Shown here: in pieces, positions 1 through 9,672 of the stretch
Layout: every line of letters begins with the position of its first letter
Position numbering within the stretch: the first letter of the stretch is position 1
Source of the DNA: Stieleria tagensis
Lineage (GTDB): Bacteria > Planctomycetota > Planctomycetia > Pirellulales > Pirellulaceae
Direction of reading: 5' to 3'
Assembly (NCBI RefSeq): GCF_024129865.1
Contig: NZ_JAMYFE010000004.1
Coordinates: 1-43,721 of the forward strand
DNA: 43,721 nucleotides
Notes under the pieces: generated by a model
Databases searched by the model: none
What the model was told of the DNA's origin: nothing
What the model saw: only the letters and a program-made list of their open reading frames with translations
Made by a program: the position numbers and the translations under genes

Positions 1-295
1 GCGGAGACAGGCCTGTTCGTGTCAGCTCAAAACATGAGGCGATTGTTCAACCTCACCCTGCAAACCCCCACCCTGTTGAGCCGTGAGCGAAGCTGCATGA
101 CCTCGCGGGGCGGGAGAGTGAATTGTAAAAGTGCTGGCTCCTAAACTGACGCGTCGGGTTACCAAAGAACAATGCCCAACGCATCGGATCGGCTTGCGCA
201 CATCGCGGGCTGTTCTGATTTCTATTGCGGCGGCGGCACAAATCGTCTAATCACCAAGCCTCTCTCGGTTTTTTTGACAAGGACTTTTGTAGATC
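1..295. other. Left-edge stretch without a recognised gene
   Basis: No reading frame here looks like a conserved protein. Short frames on both strands have arginine- and serine-rich, shadow-like composition. The last 20 bases carry a purine-rich AAGGA (279-283), a possible distant ribosome binding site for the gene starting at 296. A pyrimidine tract followed by seven T's lies around 262-276. Confidence 0.5.
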
Positions 296-775
296 ATGGA
301 CGAACAGCAAAACTTGCGCAGCGGCGACGCCGGGCAGCGCGCCGAGGCAGCCGAATCGCTCAGCCAAATGGGGCCCGATGCTGGTTTTGCGGCAGTCGAA
401 TTAGTCCAGGCCTGTGGCGACGACGAAGCCGTGGCACAATTTGCTGTCGCGGCATTGGAAGATATGGGGCCACCACCGGCTGAGACACTGGCCAGCGTGG
501 CCGAACTGATGACATCCGATCAATCTGAAGTGGCCTACTGGGCAATCACATTGGTCGGACGCTGTGGGGTCGCCGCGCGCGATCACCAGGATGCGTTGGC
601 CAGTCTCGTCACCACATCGACCGAGATCAATGTGCGGCAGCGCGCGGTGTGGGCACTTGGAAAGATCGAAGCTAGATCCGACACCGCTTTGCAGGCACTG
701 CGTCTGGCAGCGGCTGATTCGGACGCCCGGCTTTCACGTCTGGCCGGCGAAGCGCTCGCAGTCACGCAAACCTAA
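296..775 (+). CDS. Small HEAT-repeat protein
   Basis: A 159-residue protein made of about four helical repeats of 30-35 residues. Repeated patterns such as AVAALEDMG, AYWAITLVGRCG, VRQRAVWALGKIEA and LSRLAGEALA have the A/W-A-x-x-A-L-G-x-I spacing of HEAT/PBS-lyase-type repeats. Such proteins are usually soluble protein-interaction scaffolds, and no enzymatic residues are evident. There is no signal peptide or membrane segment, so a cytoplasmic location is likely. The ATG at 296 is preceded by AAGGA at 279-283, a rather long spacing. The next gene starts 50 bp downstream on the same strand, so the two may be co-transcribed. The partner and role are unknown. Confidence 0.75.
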   Translation: MDEQQNLRSGDAGQRAEAAESLSQMGPDAGFAAVELVQACGDDEAVAQFAVAALEDMGPPPAETLASVAELMTSDQSEVAYWAITLVGRCGVAARDHQDALASLVTTSTEINVRQRAVWALGKIEARSDTALQALRLAAADSDARLSRLAGEALAVTQT

Positions 776-825
776 GCGATCGCTGAATCTATCGGCACGC
801 GCGATCACAGGCATGGAGGCCTGGC

Positions 826-1962
826 ATGGCACGCAAAAAGTCCCGCTCTCCCATGTTCACATGGGTTTTTGTCACACTGCTCTCGAGCAGCGGTCTGGGC
901 GGCTACCTGAATCCCGATTGGCCGCTGATCGGTCCCATCGTTCAGCAGGTATTGGCGGTCGGCAAAGGATCCGGTAGCGCGGCAACGGGACCGGACGGGC
1001 AACCCGCGGCGGGGGCGAACGTTGGGCCGGGAGCCATCGGCGGTTTGAGCGATCGCATCACATCGCAGCTGCAATCTCGGTATGGATCAACCGATGCAAA
1101 ATTGGCCTCCGCACCGCTCAACACAGCCTCGCCGGGAGCGTCGAATCGTCCCGCCGGCAGCCTGCTGATCGCCAGCTACAACATTCAAGTGCTGGGACAA
1201 AGCAAGATGTCCAAACCGGACGTTGTGAATGTCCTTGCGCACGTGATTCGACAATTTGACATCGTCGCAATTCAAGAAGTCCGCGCCAAAGATGACAATG
1301 TGATTCCGGATTTGGTTGCCGCGGTCAACGCGAACGGCGGCCAATACAACTATTTAGTCGGACCACGGTTGGGGCGGACGGTCAGTACCGAACAGTATGC
1401 ATTCGTTTTTGACACCTCACGTGTCGAATACGATCCGTCGGCGGTCGGAACGATTTCGGATCCGACCGATTTGTTGCACCGCGAACCCTATGCTGCACGA
1501 TTTCGCGCCCGCACAAATTCACCACAACACGCGTTTACGTTTTGGATGGTCAACACACACACCGACCCGGATGAAGTTCCCGAGGAGGTCGCCGCGCTGG
1601 CAGACGTTTTCAAGATCATGCAAACGGCGCGTGCTGATGAAGACGACGTGATTCTGTTGGGTGATTTGAACGCCAGCGAATCTCAACTCGGTCCACTCGG
1701 GCAGGTCCCAGGAATCTCCTGGGCGGTACACGGCGTGATGACCAACACGCGGCAGACCAAAGCTTATGACAACATCTTGTTTCATGCGCAATCAACGGCC
1801 GAATTCACCGGGCGTTGGGGGGTCTATGATCTGCAACGCATTCTCGGGCTTTCCGCCGACGATGCCTTGAAGGTTTCCGACCATTATCCAGTTTGGGCAG
1901 AATTCCAAATTTGGGAAGCCCCTAAAACAAATCAATTTTCAGGCCGTTTTCAAGGCAATTGA
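826..1962 (+). CDS. Membrane-anchored endonuclease/exonuclease/phosphatase (DNase I-fold) protein
   Basis: 378 residues. Residues 10-32 are a hydrophobic N-terminal anchor or uncleaved signal, followed by a low-complexity Gly/Ala/Ser linker to about residue 110. The rest is an EEP-fold metal-dependent phosphodiesterase. The expected active-site set is visible: N119 in SYNIQ, E151 in IQEVR, H245 in NTHTD, D280 and N282 in GDLNAS, and D352-H353 in SDHYP. The family includes DNase I, sphingomyelinases and inositol phosphatases, and the substrate cannot be told from the sequence. An exported or periplasmic nuclease is a reasonable inference. The start is supported by GGAGG at 815-819, six bases before the ATG. 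It follows the HEAT gene closely, and a secreted beta-propeller gene lies 122 bp downstream. Confidence 0.85.
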   Translation: MARKKSRSPMFTWVFVTLLSSSGLGGYLNPDWPLIGPIVQQVLAVGKGSGSAATGPDGQPAAGANVGPGAIGGLSDRITSQLQSRYGSTDAKLASAPLNTASPGASNRPAGSLLIASYNIQVLGQSKMSKPDVVNVLAHVIRQFDIVAIQEVRAKDDNVIPDLVAAVNANGGQYNYLVGPRLGRTVSTEQYAFVFDTSRVEYDPSAVGTISDPTDLLHREPYAARFRARTNSPQHAFTFWMVNTHTDPDEVPEEVAALADVFKIMQTARADEDDVILLGDLNASESQLGPLGQVPGISWAVHGVMTNTRQTKAYDNILFHAQSTAEFTGRWGVYDLQRILGLSADDALKVSDHYPVWAEFQIWEAPKTNQFSGRFQGN

Positions 1963-2084
1963 TCGTTGATGCTTTGGCGACACCGCGTCGCTTCGATAGG
2001 CTCCCTGCCGGTCGTCAAATGGTATTCTGTGCGTGGGCACAAATCGCATTTGACTCTCACACTTTCTGGCGAGCGGCATCATTC

Positions 2085-3788
2085 ATGCGCACTCCGACTC
2101 TATTCGTTTGCTTTCTTTTGCTCTGGTTCGTTGCGGGATCACTTCGATCTTGTGTAGCAGAAGCGCCAGTGCGGCTGGCGGCCAGTCATCCGGCTGACGG
2201 GGTCACAGAGGTGTCAACATCGAGTTCGCTGCACCTAAGATTCAGCGATGCGATTGACGTGGCCACATTGGCGGAGATTCATTTGACCTGCCAAACGGCG
2301 GGAAGTGAATCAGAGGTCAAGATCAGGTCTTCCACGGATCTCACTGGCGCATCGATCACGATCTCTCCCGAGCAATTTCTGGAACCCGATCAGCTCTATC
2401 GCTTGGTCGCCTCGACCGGATTGCGGGCCCGCGATGGTTCTGCTGTCGATCCGTTTCAAATCGTCTTTCGAACGACGGCGGCGACGGAGAGTACCGGTGG
2501 GGGCCTCGATTTCATCGCGGAACCGTTTGACTCGACACGGTCGATGACCACGGTCGTCGTTGGCCCCGACCGTCGCTTGTATGCGGCCAGCGCATTCGGT
2601 GAAATCCTTTGTTGGGATCTTGATGCCGAGGGTCGCCCGAGCAACCGCCGCGTGCTGTTTCATGATCCTACGACAAGTCGTCAATTCATTGATTTGGAAT
2701 TTCATCCTGCGTCGACCGCTGAAAATTTGGAACTGTGGGTCAGCTATGCCGAACGACTGTCCGACCCAGCCGATCCCCGCCATCACTTCAGCGGGCAAAT
2801 CGCTCGCCTGAAAATCCGCGGTGACCAGATCATCGACTACCAAGTCGTCGTAAAAGGGCTGCCCCATGGACGCGAAGTCCAGGGAGGTCACGAGACGCTT
2901 CCGCATCAACCCAACGGATTATGTTTCGTCGATGGGATGCTCTATCAATCGGTTGGATCGACCAGCAGTTCCGGGGGACCGCCGAATTGGGGAATTCCCG
3001 AGCAACCGCTGTCGGCGTGTATTCTGGAAATCGATTACCAAAAAATTGGTGGCGAGACAGTCGACGTGTATCCAGGTGGCGAACGATACGACCCCGATGC
3101 CTCCGGCGCGGTCGTGAAACGGTTTGCCACTGGAATCCGTAACGCCTTGGAAATCATTGCCCATTCCAACGGCAGACTCTACACGGCGGTGAACATCAAT
3201 GACCGTGGTAAACGTAGCGACGGCGTGCCCGACGATCCGGAGTTGCCCGGCGACCAAAACGAGTTGATCAAGCAAGTCACCCCGGACCACGAAAGTTTGT
3301 ACATCCTGCAGCGTGGACGGCACTATGGGTTTCCTAACCCGTCGATCGGCAATTATGTCTTGGCCGGTGGCAATCCGACCAACGGCGAAGACCCGTTCGA
3401 GATCACGGATTATCCGGTCGGTACCAAGCCCGAAGCGGGGTTTGCCCCAGAATTGATGTACCCGATCTGGCAGTGGGGCGGCACCAGCCCGAATGGCATG
3501 ATCGAATATCGACCGACATTCAAACACCCGCTGAAAACGAGGATCCTGTGTTGTTTCTATTCCGCTGGTGACATTGCAGCGATCGCATTGGGAGCGGACG
3601 GATTGCCAGAGCGAATCGACAAATTACGCAGTCCGACGGGTAAATTGCAGTTGCGAGGACCGCTGGACATCACCCAGGACGAATCGACAGGCAGCCTGTA
3701 TATCGCTGACTTTGGTACCCAATCGAAATTTGGTGACAACGGGTCATTGGTTTGGCTACGCCGCGTCGAATCGTTGGAGTCCCATTAG
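2085..3788 (+). CDS. Secreted Ig-like/beta-propeller (PQQ-dehydrogenase-like) protein
   Basis: 567 residues from the ATG at 2085, chosen because it begins directly with a signal peptide (MRTPTLFVCFLLLWFVAG, cleavage near residue 25). An upstream in-frame start at 1959 would bury that signal. Residues 27-135 read as a bacterial Ig-like (SbsA/Big_5) domain: ASHPADGVTEVSTSSSLHLRFSD and onward. The remainder resembles the glucose/sorbosone dehydrogenase six-bladed propeller, with recurring GPDRRLYAAS, LYQSVGST, LYTAVNINDRGK and GSLYIADFG strands. Members bind PQQ and oxidise sugars in the periplasm, but many planctomycete relatives are uncharacterised. Catalytic activity is therefore inferred only from fold resemblance. 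Confidence 0.75.
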   Translation: MRTPTLFVCFLLLWFVAGSLRSCVAEAPVRLAASHPADGVTEVSTSSSLHLRFSDAIDVATLAEIHLTCQTAGSESEVKIRSSTDLTGASITISPEQFLEPDQLYRLVASTGLRARDGSAVDPFQIVFRTTAATESTGGGLDFIAEPFDSTRSMTTVVVGPDRRLYAASAFGEILCWDLDAEGRPSNRRVLFHDPTTSRQFIDLEFHPASTAENLELWVSYAERLSDPADPRHHFSGQIARLKIRGDQIIDYQVVVKGLPHGREVQGGHETLPHQPNGLCFVDGMLYQSVGSTSSSGGPPNWGIPEQPLSACILEIDYQKIGGETVDVYPGGERYDPDASGAVVKRFATGIRNALEIIAHSNGRLYTAVNINDRGKRSDGVPDDPELPGDQNELIKQVTPDHESLYILQRGRHYGFPNPSIGNYVLAGGNPTNGEDPFEITDYPVGTKPEAGFAPELMYPIWQWGGTSPNGMIEYRPTFKHPLKTRILCCFYSAGDIAAIALGADGLPERIDKLRSPTGKLQLRGPLDITQDESTGSLYIADFGTQSKFGDNGSLVWLRRVESLESH

Positions 3789-3933
3789 TAGTGCGCCAAA
3801 GCATAAATTTACGGTTGACCTGTGTACGATTTCGACGGACTTGGAAGCCCGTCCTGCCCAAAGATCGAACTTTGACAAAGTGGGACTCGGTTCCAACGAT
3901 TCTTACCCGCCTTCCGCTCGCCCCACCGATTCA

Positions 3934-5334
3934 ATGCCAATCACGGAAACTTCGACGACCTCTCGCGCATGGATTTTGATGGCGGTGTTGTTGATTGGGG
4001 TCCCAATCGTGCTGTGCGGAGGCCCGCTGACCTGGTGGATGGCGCGGCGTTCAAATGCGTTTTCAACCCTTCATCAACGCCGTGACGAAATCGTCGCGCG
4101 GGGATTGCCAATCGATGACCAGACGATGATGGAATATCGCTCGGCACAGATGGATCATCAGCGTTCCGAGCGTTGGATGAAGCTCTTGGATCAGCTGGAA
4201 GCAGCTGAATTTAAAACGGCTTGCCGCGAGATCCCGATCCTGGGTACCCCGGAGGACGAAGTCGCCTTTGTTCCCGGTCAACCCTATCCTTACGATCGGC
4301 AAGTCCAAGTGTTCTTGGCCGAACACTCGGACCTGCTAAAGGAACTCCATCAAATCGTCGAAGGCAGCGGCGCCATCTGGACGAAAGCCGATTTTGACTC
4401 CTTCAATACCCTACTGCCATACATCCAAGCCACGCGTACGGCGGTCCGTCTGCTGTCATTGGAATTGGAAGATGCGATCCGTCGCGACGATCACGATCAG
4501 GTCTTTGATTCGCTAGTGGCGATGATTGGGGTCGCCAGATCACTTGAGAAAGAACCGGTGTTGGTGTCCCAATTGGTCCGAATTGCGATCGTCGGGATCA
4601 CAGTCCAGTACAGCAAACAAGCGATCGAACTGGACCTTCTCGACGGCGAGCAATTGTCGGCACTGTTGACACAATACCGGGCGCTGGATGACTTTGGATC
4701 CGGATACCGGATTGCGATCATCGGCGAAAGGGCGATGTCGCAGCCGATGTTCGACAACGTCCAGCGGCTGTCTGATCCACGGGCGACACATTCGATGAAT
4801 CTAAATCAACGACCGCTCGATGCATTGGCGTCGTTGGATTACATGCAGCGTGCAGAATCGATTCCGACCGACGATCTGAATTCGTTCTATCACGAGATCG
4901 TTGCGTTGGACGCCGATTTCCAGGCTCAACGGGCAGAGGCCAATTGGCTGAATCAGTACGAAACGCTGATGACGGAATTGACCGCTCCGGCATTGGCCGC
5001 CTATGGCAACGCCATTGTCCGATCCACCATGTCAACGCGACTGGTCAAACTAGCGATTGGGTTGCGGCTGTATGAGAAACGCCACGGTCGCTGGCCGGAT
5101 ACACTGGGGCAATTATCGGCCGACCAATCGGTGGGTGATTTGGGGCCGACCGAACCGGTCGGCCACAAACCCTTTGGCTATCGAGTGACCGATGGCCGAG
5201 CAGAGCTTTGGGGCTTTCGCGCCGAAACTCCGTTTGAATCAACTCCAGAATCTCCGACCGATCTGACAGCGCTCGGCGAGTCAGAAGGCGAAAATCTGGC
5301 GGTGTGGAACTGGCTGCTGGAGCGCTCCGAATGA
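3934..5334 (+). CDS. Membrane-anchored protein of unknown function
   Basis: 466 residues from the ATG at 3934. This start is preferred over an upstream in-frame one (3568) that overlaps the previous gene, because it places a single membrane helix (AWILMAVLLIGVPIVLCGG) at residues 11-30. The rest is predicted extracytoplasmic and largely alpha-helical. Near the C terminus is the phrase LYEKRHGRWPDTLGQL followed by PFGYRV, a pattern I associate with a planctomycete protein family annotated only as hypothetical. It loosely recalls the pseudopilin C-terminal region. I do not recognise a catalytic motif. The gene begins 145 bp after the propeller gene on the same strand. Confidence 0.7.
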   Translation: MPITETSTTSRAWILMAVLLIGVPIVLCGGPLTWWMARRSNAFSTLHQRRDEIVARGLPIDDQTMMEYRSAQMDHQRSERWMKLLDQLEAAEFKTACREIPILGTPEDEVAFVPGQPYPYDRQVQVFLAEHSDLLKELHQIVEGSGAIWTKADFDSFNTLLPYIQATRTAVRLLSLELEDAIRRDDHDQVFDSLVAMIGVARSLEKEPVLVSQLVRIAIVGITVQYSKQAIELDLLDGEQLSALLTQYRALDDFGSGYRIAIIGERAMSQPMFDNVQRLSDPRATHSMNLNQRPLDALASLDYMQRAESIPTDDLNSFYHEIVALDADFQAQRAEANWLNQYETLMTELTAPALAAYGNAIVRSTMSTRLVKLAIGLRLYEKRHGRWPDTLGQLSADQSVGDLGPTEPVGHKPFGYRVTDGRAELWGFRAETPFESTPESPTDLTALGESEGENLAVWNWLLERSE

Positions 5335-5390
5335 CCGAGCACACGCAGCGAGCCTGAAACGTAAAACCCCGATCGCTCGGGCAAACGCAA

Positions 5391-5597
5391 CTAGTTTTCG
5401 ATCAGTTGAACGTTTTCGGCGCGCGGTCCTTTGGGGCCTTGCCCGACGTTGTAAGTTACTTCCTGGCCTTCACGCAGGTCGTTGAACTGAACGCCTTCCA
5501 CAGCGGAGCTGTGAAAGAACAGGTCGTTGCGGGAATCCGAAGTCGAGATAAAACCGAATCCTTTGTCGGTAATACGTTTGATGGTGCCTTGTTCCAT
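5391..5597 (-). CDS. Cold-shock domain protein (CspA family)
   Basis: 68 residues from the ATG at 5597 (MEQGTIKRITDKGFGFI). A longer frame starts at 5699, but this ATG follows a purine-rich AGAAGAA and gives the standard family length of 65-70 residues. RNP1 (KGFGFI) and RNP2-like (DLFFHSSAV) motifs are present, followed by GQEVTYNV and GPKGPRAENV, the usual ends of the five-stranded OB fold. The protein binds single-stranded RNA or DNA as a chaperone in the cytoplasm. The aromatic nucleic-acid-binding residues are retained. It is a single-gene unit, convergent with the membrane protein ending at 5334. The long upstream stretch to about 5700 may be a structured 5' leader as in other csp genes, though no specific fold was identified. 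Confidence 0.93.
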   Translation of the reverse strand: MEQGTIKRITDKGFGFISTSDSRNDLFFHSSAVEGVQFNDLREGQEVTYNVGQGPKGPRAENVQLIEN

Positions 5598-6020
5598 TTC
5601 TTCTATCCAAAACTCTTCAAAATAGTTGTGCCTGATAGGCTTCAGTGAAACGTTCACGGAGCCGACCCGACACGCGGGGTAGGTTGTCATCGGATGCATC
5701 AGCCGGTCAAAGTGCGGGCTGACTGCGATCGCGAGATAAGGTTGTATGTGTCAATCTAACGCTGGTGGGCGGGTCCAAGTGACCGAGCGTTGGCAGCAGA
5801 GGGTGAATCGTTACGTTCACCGGGGCGAGAAGGTGGAGAACTCAGCTCAGGTTTGGTTCTCATACAAGTCAGAACACGTCTGCGGATTAAAGCCACGCTT
5901 CTCGATCCGTTCCGACCATTTGTCATTGAATTTGCATATCGTTAACGGGACAAGCTACACGCCCCCAGCCAGTTAGCCAAGGTCACTTCAACGATCCCCC
6001 CGCGGAACCGCCAGAATTGT
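5598..6020. other. Intergenic region between divergent csp and mechanosensitive channel genes
   Basis: 423 bp between the minus-strand csp gene and the plus-strand channel gene. It must hold the promoters of both. A 76-codon plus-strand frame (5746-5976) is present but has no family resemblance and no ribosome binding site, so it is not called. No convincing -35/-10 pair or RNA element was identified. Confidence 0.5.
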
Positions 6021-9000
6021 TTGCCAATCCAGGCAAATGATTGCCGAAAAACGCCGCAAAAATCCGCGGTGGGGCAGCCGATTCGGTATCAGCCGGGCCC
6101 AGATCCTGTTGACGCTCCGAATGCAGATCGCGTAGTTCATCGGTTGAACTTTGTTCCCCTCTCTCAACCGCCAGCTTGTCCCGTGATCACTCGCCGTTGG
6201 CTAGCATTTTTGCCTGCCATTTTGTTGTTTTCCAGCATCGCTGGTAGCCAGGAAGCCGTTTCCCAAAATGGCGTCGTCGCCGCGTCGTTTACGGATCGAG
6301 CCAGTCCGACACCGGACGAAACTCCGATCGCAATCTCCAAGCAGCTGGTCGAAAAAGAACAATCAGCGATCGCATCGGCGGGCTTGTCAGAAACCCAGCA
6401 ACCCGAATGTGAAGCTAGGCTAACCAAGGCCCTTGCGCTGCTTTCGACCGCCGACGAAGAAATCGCCCGGCGCGCCAGTTTTGAAAGCCAATCCAAGGCG
6501 ATCCCAGAAACGCTTGCTAAATTGCGGTCCAATCTGGCTGCGCCCGCTCAAGCCGCGGAAATCTCACTGCCGGCCGATCCAACCGTCGCTCAATTGGAGT
6601 CACAGTTGGTGCAACTGAAACAGCATGTCGAAGCCTTGGAAGTCGACTTGGCTGCCAAGAAAAAGGAATCTGACGGGCGGCCGGCGCGGTTGCAGGACAT
6701 CGCCAAGGAAGTCATCGAACTACAAAAGCGGATTGCGACGAACCGCGAGCAGCTAACCCCCGTCGCACCGGTCGATGTCGAAGCACGGACCAAATGGTTT
6801 GAACAGGCAGCACGGCTCAGTCATCAGCTGCAACTACGCGAACGCCTGCAATCGGAACGCCGATATTTAGAAGCCGCTACCGAATTGTTGTCGTTGCAAA
6901 CGGGCGTTGTCCAACGCGATCTGAAAGAACAGAGCAAGCAGTTGGCGGCATTTCAGTCCGCCGTTGAAGCATGGCGCAAAGATGAATCACAGCGCCAGGC
7001 GGAAGTTGCCAGGCGGACGGCTGAACAAGCGCACCCGGCGCTGCGCTCGTTGGCCGAAGGCAACACCGCGATCGCCGAAGCGCGGATTCACACCGCGTCG
7101 GGGATCCAAAAAATCGGTCGCCAAGTCAAAACGTTGACCGACCTGTCGAAAACGCTTGCCGAAGAATTCGAAGACCTGCGGCAAAAGGTCGAATACGCCG
7201 GCGCCACGTCATCAACCGGGGTGCTGCTGCGAAAAAAACGTAGCGAACTGCCAGACACCCAAGAGTTCTATCAGCGCGATGCATTCGTCAAAGAAGAAAT
7301 GCCGCGTGTGCATCTGCAATTGATGGAGTGGAAAAAACTGCAACGGGAAAGCGTCGACCCAGACGAGCTGGCGCAAAAAATGATCGACGAATCAGCCGAT
7401 CTGAGAAACAGATTTGAAACCGACCAGGTCAGCCGTGTGGTCGCCCGACTGTTGGAAGACCGCCGGGTGCTGTTGACCAATGCGATTCCCGATCAGGGAA
7501 CCTACCTGCAAGATTTGAATGACTTGGATTTTGCCAATCAGACGCTGCAAAAAGAAGTGACGGCATTTCGTCAGTTCCTGGACCAGCGAATCCTGTGGAT
7601 GCGCAGTGACGACATGCTCAATGGCGATGATTTCCAACAAGCGACGACCGGTATGGGAGTCCTGTTGGGCAAGTCGCGATGGAACGAAGTGGCGCGCGTC
7701 GCTTGTGGTGATATCGCCCGCCGCCCTGCGATCGGATTGGGCGTACTGGCATTGTTTGCGCTGATCATGCTGTTCCGCGCCAAATTGCTTTCGATTCAGC
7801 GTGACTTGGCCGAACGACCAGCCGCCGGGGAACAGGCAAGTTTCGGCCGCTACGTTTCAGCGTTTGCAATCACGTTTTTGATCGCCGGGCGCTGGCCGGT
7901 GTTGCTGCTGGCATTCGGCTATCGATTGAAAACCGCTGCCGACGCCACACCCTGGACTCAATCCGTGGGCGATGCCTGTTTGACCACCGTGGTGTTGGTC
8001 TGGAGCTGCGAATTTTTACGCGAGATTGCCCGGGTCGGCGGGATCGCCGAAACCCTGTTCCAATGGCCCGAAGCGGCGACGCGCTCGCTGCGACGAACGT
8101 TGCGAGCTACGTTTTTGTTTGGGACGCCCCTAATCGCCTTGCTGCAACTCGCGCACTTTGGTGAATTGGCCGAAACCGTCAGCTTGCATCGCCTGCTGTT
8201 CATCCTGTCGGTGTCGCTGTTTGTGTTCCAAATCGGCGTGTTGTTGATGCCAAACGGCAGTCTAATGAACTCCATCGCGGCCCGTTCGCCCAACGCCTTT
8301 CTGTTTCGCGCCCGCCGATTGATCTGGTGCGGTGCGGTGGCGGCACCCGGTGGATTTGCCGTGCTATCGATTCTGGGTTACCACTATTCGGCCTACCAGC
8401 TTTCCGGGCGACTGGCTGAAACCGGAGCTGCGATTGTTGGTGTCGTCCTGATGTATGCGCTTGCCCTGTGTTGGTTGGAAGCGACCAGCCACAACCAGGC
8501 GATTCGCCAGCAGCAAGCCGCTGAAGAACAGGCAGCCTTGGAAAATGATCCGATCGAAGTCGATTCGCCGCTTTCGATGTCCAACGTGGTCGTGCAATCA
8601 GAACCGACCGAGCCGCTGCCGCCGTATCAATCCGCCGGGCACGAGTTTCGACACCTGTTGCGCTATGCGACGCTGGCGATGATGATTTGCGGCGGTTGGA
8701 TCATTTGGGCCGACGTGCTGCCGGCGCTTCACATTTTGGATCGTGTCCAACTGTGGCAGAACATTGAAACCGTCGCCGAAGCCGTGACATCCACCAATGG
8801 CACCGAAAGCGTGCAAATGGTCGACCACAACGTGCCGACAACTCTGATGGATTTGTTAAAAGCCATCATGATTTGTATGGGGACAATCATGATCGGCCGC
8901 CGCTTGCCGGGGCTATTGGATTTAACCGTGATGGAACGATTGCCTGTCGATCAGGGCGGTCGTCAAGCACTGGCCATTTTAATCCGCTACGCCGCCACCT

Positions 9001-9668
9001 TGGCCGGCTTGTTGCTGGCTTGCCACATCATTCGATTGTCCTGGAGCAGTGTGCAATGGTTGGCCGCAGCGATGACGGTCGGTCTAGGTTTTGGGCTTCA
9101 GGAGATCTTTGCCAACCTGGTCAGCGGGATCATCATCTTGTTTGAGCGCCCGATCCGAATGGGTGACCTGGTGACCGTCGGCGACATCACCGGCAACATC
9201 ACCAAGATGCAGATTCGCGCCACGACGATCACCGATTTTGACCGCCGCGAATTGATCGTCCCCAACAAAAAATTCATCACCGACAATGTGATCAACTGGA
9301 CGCTTAGCGATCCGATCAGCCGTGTCGTGCTGCCGGTCGGTGTCGCCTATGGCACCGATATCAAGCAAGTCGAAACCATTTTGATGCGGATCGCACGGGA
9401 ATGCTCCTATGTGATGCGTGAACCAGGTCCGGGCACGCTTTTTAAAGGCTTTGGTGACAGCACTCTGGACGTCGAGTTGCGTGTCTTTATCCCCACACGG
9501 GAAATGTATGTTAATGTCGTCAATTTCCTGAACAACGCCATTGCCAGAGAGTTTAAGAAGGCGGAGATTGAGATCGCATTCCCGCAGCGTGATTTGCATA
9601 TCAAATCGCTGGAATCGCTGGAAGCATTGATGCCCGATCGCAATGCCGCGTCCACCAAGGTTGCCTGA
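6021..9668 (+). CDS. Large MscK/KefA-type mechanosensitive ion channel
   Basis: 1215 residues if read from the ATG at 6021. A GTG at 6183 would remove 54 residues and start almost directly with a signal peptide (RRWLAFLPAILLFSSIAG), so the true start may be 6183. After the signal there is a long periplasmic, Gln/Glu-rich coiled-coil region (roughly residues 90-500), several membrane helices (570-960), then an MscS domain (about 1000-1195). The pore helix and gate read WLAAAMTVGLGFGLQEIFAN with the FERPIRMGDLV continuation, followed by the beta domain (ELIVPNKKFITDNVINW). This architecture matches E. coli MscK, which releases solutes during osmotic downshock. It lies 4 bp upstream of an MgtE transporter, suggesting co-transcription and a shared role in ion homeostasis. 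Confidence 0.93.
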   Translation: MPIQANDCRKTPQKSAVGQPIRYQPGPDPVDAPNADRVVHRLNFVPLSQPPACPVITRRWLAFLPAILLFSSIAGSQEAVSQNGVVAASFTDRASPTPDETPIAISKQLVEKEQSAIASAGLSETQQPECEARLTKALALLSTADEEIARRASFESQSKAIPETLAKLRSNLAAPAQAAEISLPADPTVAQLESQLVQLKQHVEALEVDLAAKKKESDGRPARLQDIAKEVIELQKRIATNREQLTPVAPVDVEARTKWFEQAARLSHQLQLRERLQSERRYLEAATELLSLQTGVVQRDLKEQSKQLAAFQSAVEAWRKDESQRQAEVARRTAEQAHPALRSLAEGNTAIAEARIHTASGIQKIGRQVKTLTDLSKTLAEEFEDLRQKVEYAGATSSTGVLLRKKRSELPDTQEFYQRDAFVKEEMPRVHLQLMEWKKLQRESVDPDELAQKMIDESADLRNRFETDQVSRVVARLLEDRRVLLTNAIPDQGTYLQDLNDLDFANQTLQKEVTAFRQFLDQRILWMRSDDMLNGDDFQQATTGMGVLLGKSRWNEVARVACGDIARRPAIGLGVLALFALIMLFRAKLLSIQRDLAERPAAGEQASFGRYVSAFAITFLIAGRWPVLLLAFGYRLKTAADATPWTQSVGDACLTTVVLVWSCEFLREIARVGGIAETLFQWPEAATRSLRRTLRATFLFGTPLIALLQLAHFGELAETVSLHRLLFILSVSLFVFQIGVLLMPNGSLMNSIAARSPNAFLFRARRLIWCGAVAAPGGFAVLSILGYHYSAYQLSGRLAETGAAIVGVVLMYALALCWLEATSHNQAIRQQQAAEEQAALENDPIEVDSPLSMSNVVVQSEPTEPLPPYQSAGHEFRHLLRYATLAMMICGGWIIWADVLPALHILDRVQLWQNIETVAEAVTSTNGTESVQMVDHNVPTTLMDLLKAIMICMGTIMIGRRLPGLLDLTVMERLPVDQGGRQALAILIRYAATLAGLLLACHIIRLSWSSVQWLAAAMTVGLGFGLQEIFANLVSGIIILFERPIRMGDLVTVGDITGNITKMQIRATTITDFDRRELIVPNKKFITDNVINWTLSDPISRVVLPVGVAYGTDIKQVETILMRIARECSYVMREPGPGTLFKGFGDSTLDVELRVFIPTREMYVNVVNFLNNAIAREFKKAEIEIAFPQRDLHIKSLESLEALMPDRNAASTKVA

Positions 9669-9672
9669 AACA

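Noticed and set aside
5746-5976. 76-codon plus-strand frame between csp and the channel gene
   Set aside because: No family resemblance, no ribosome binding site and it lies where both divergent promoters should be.
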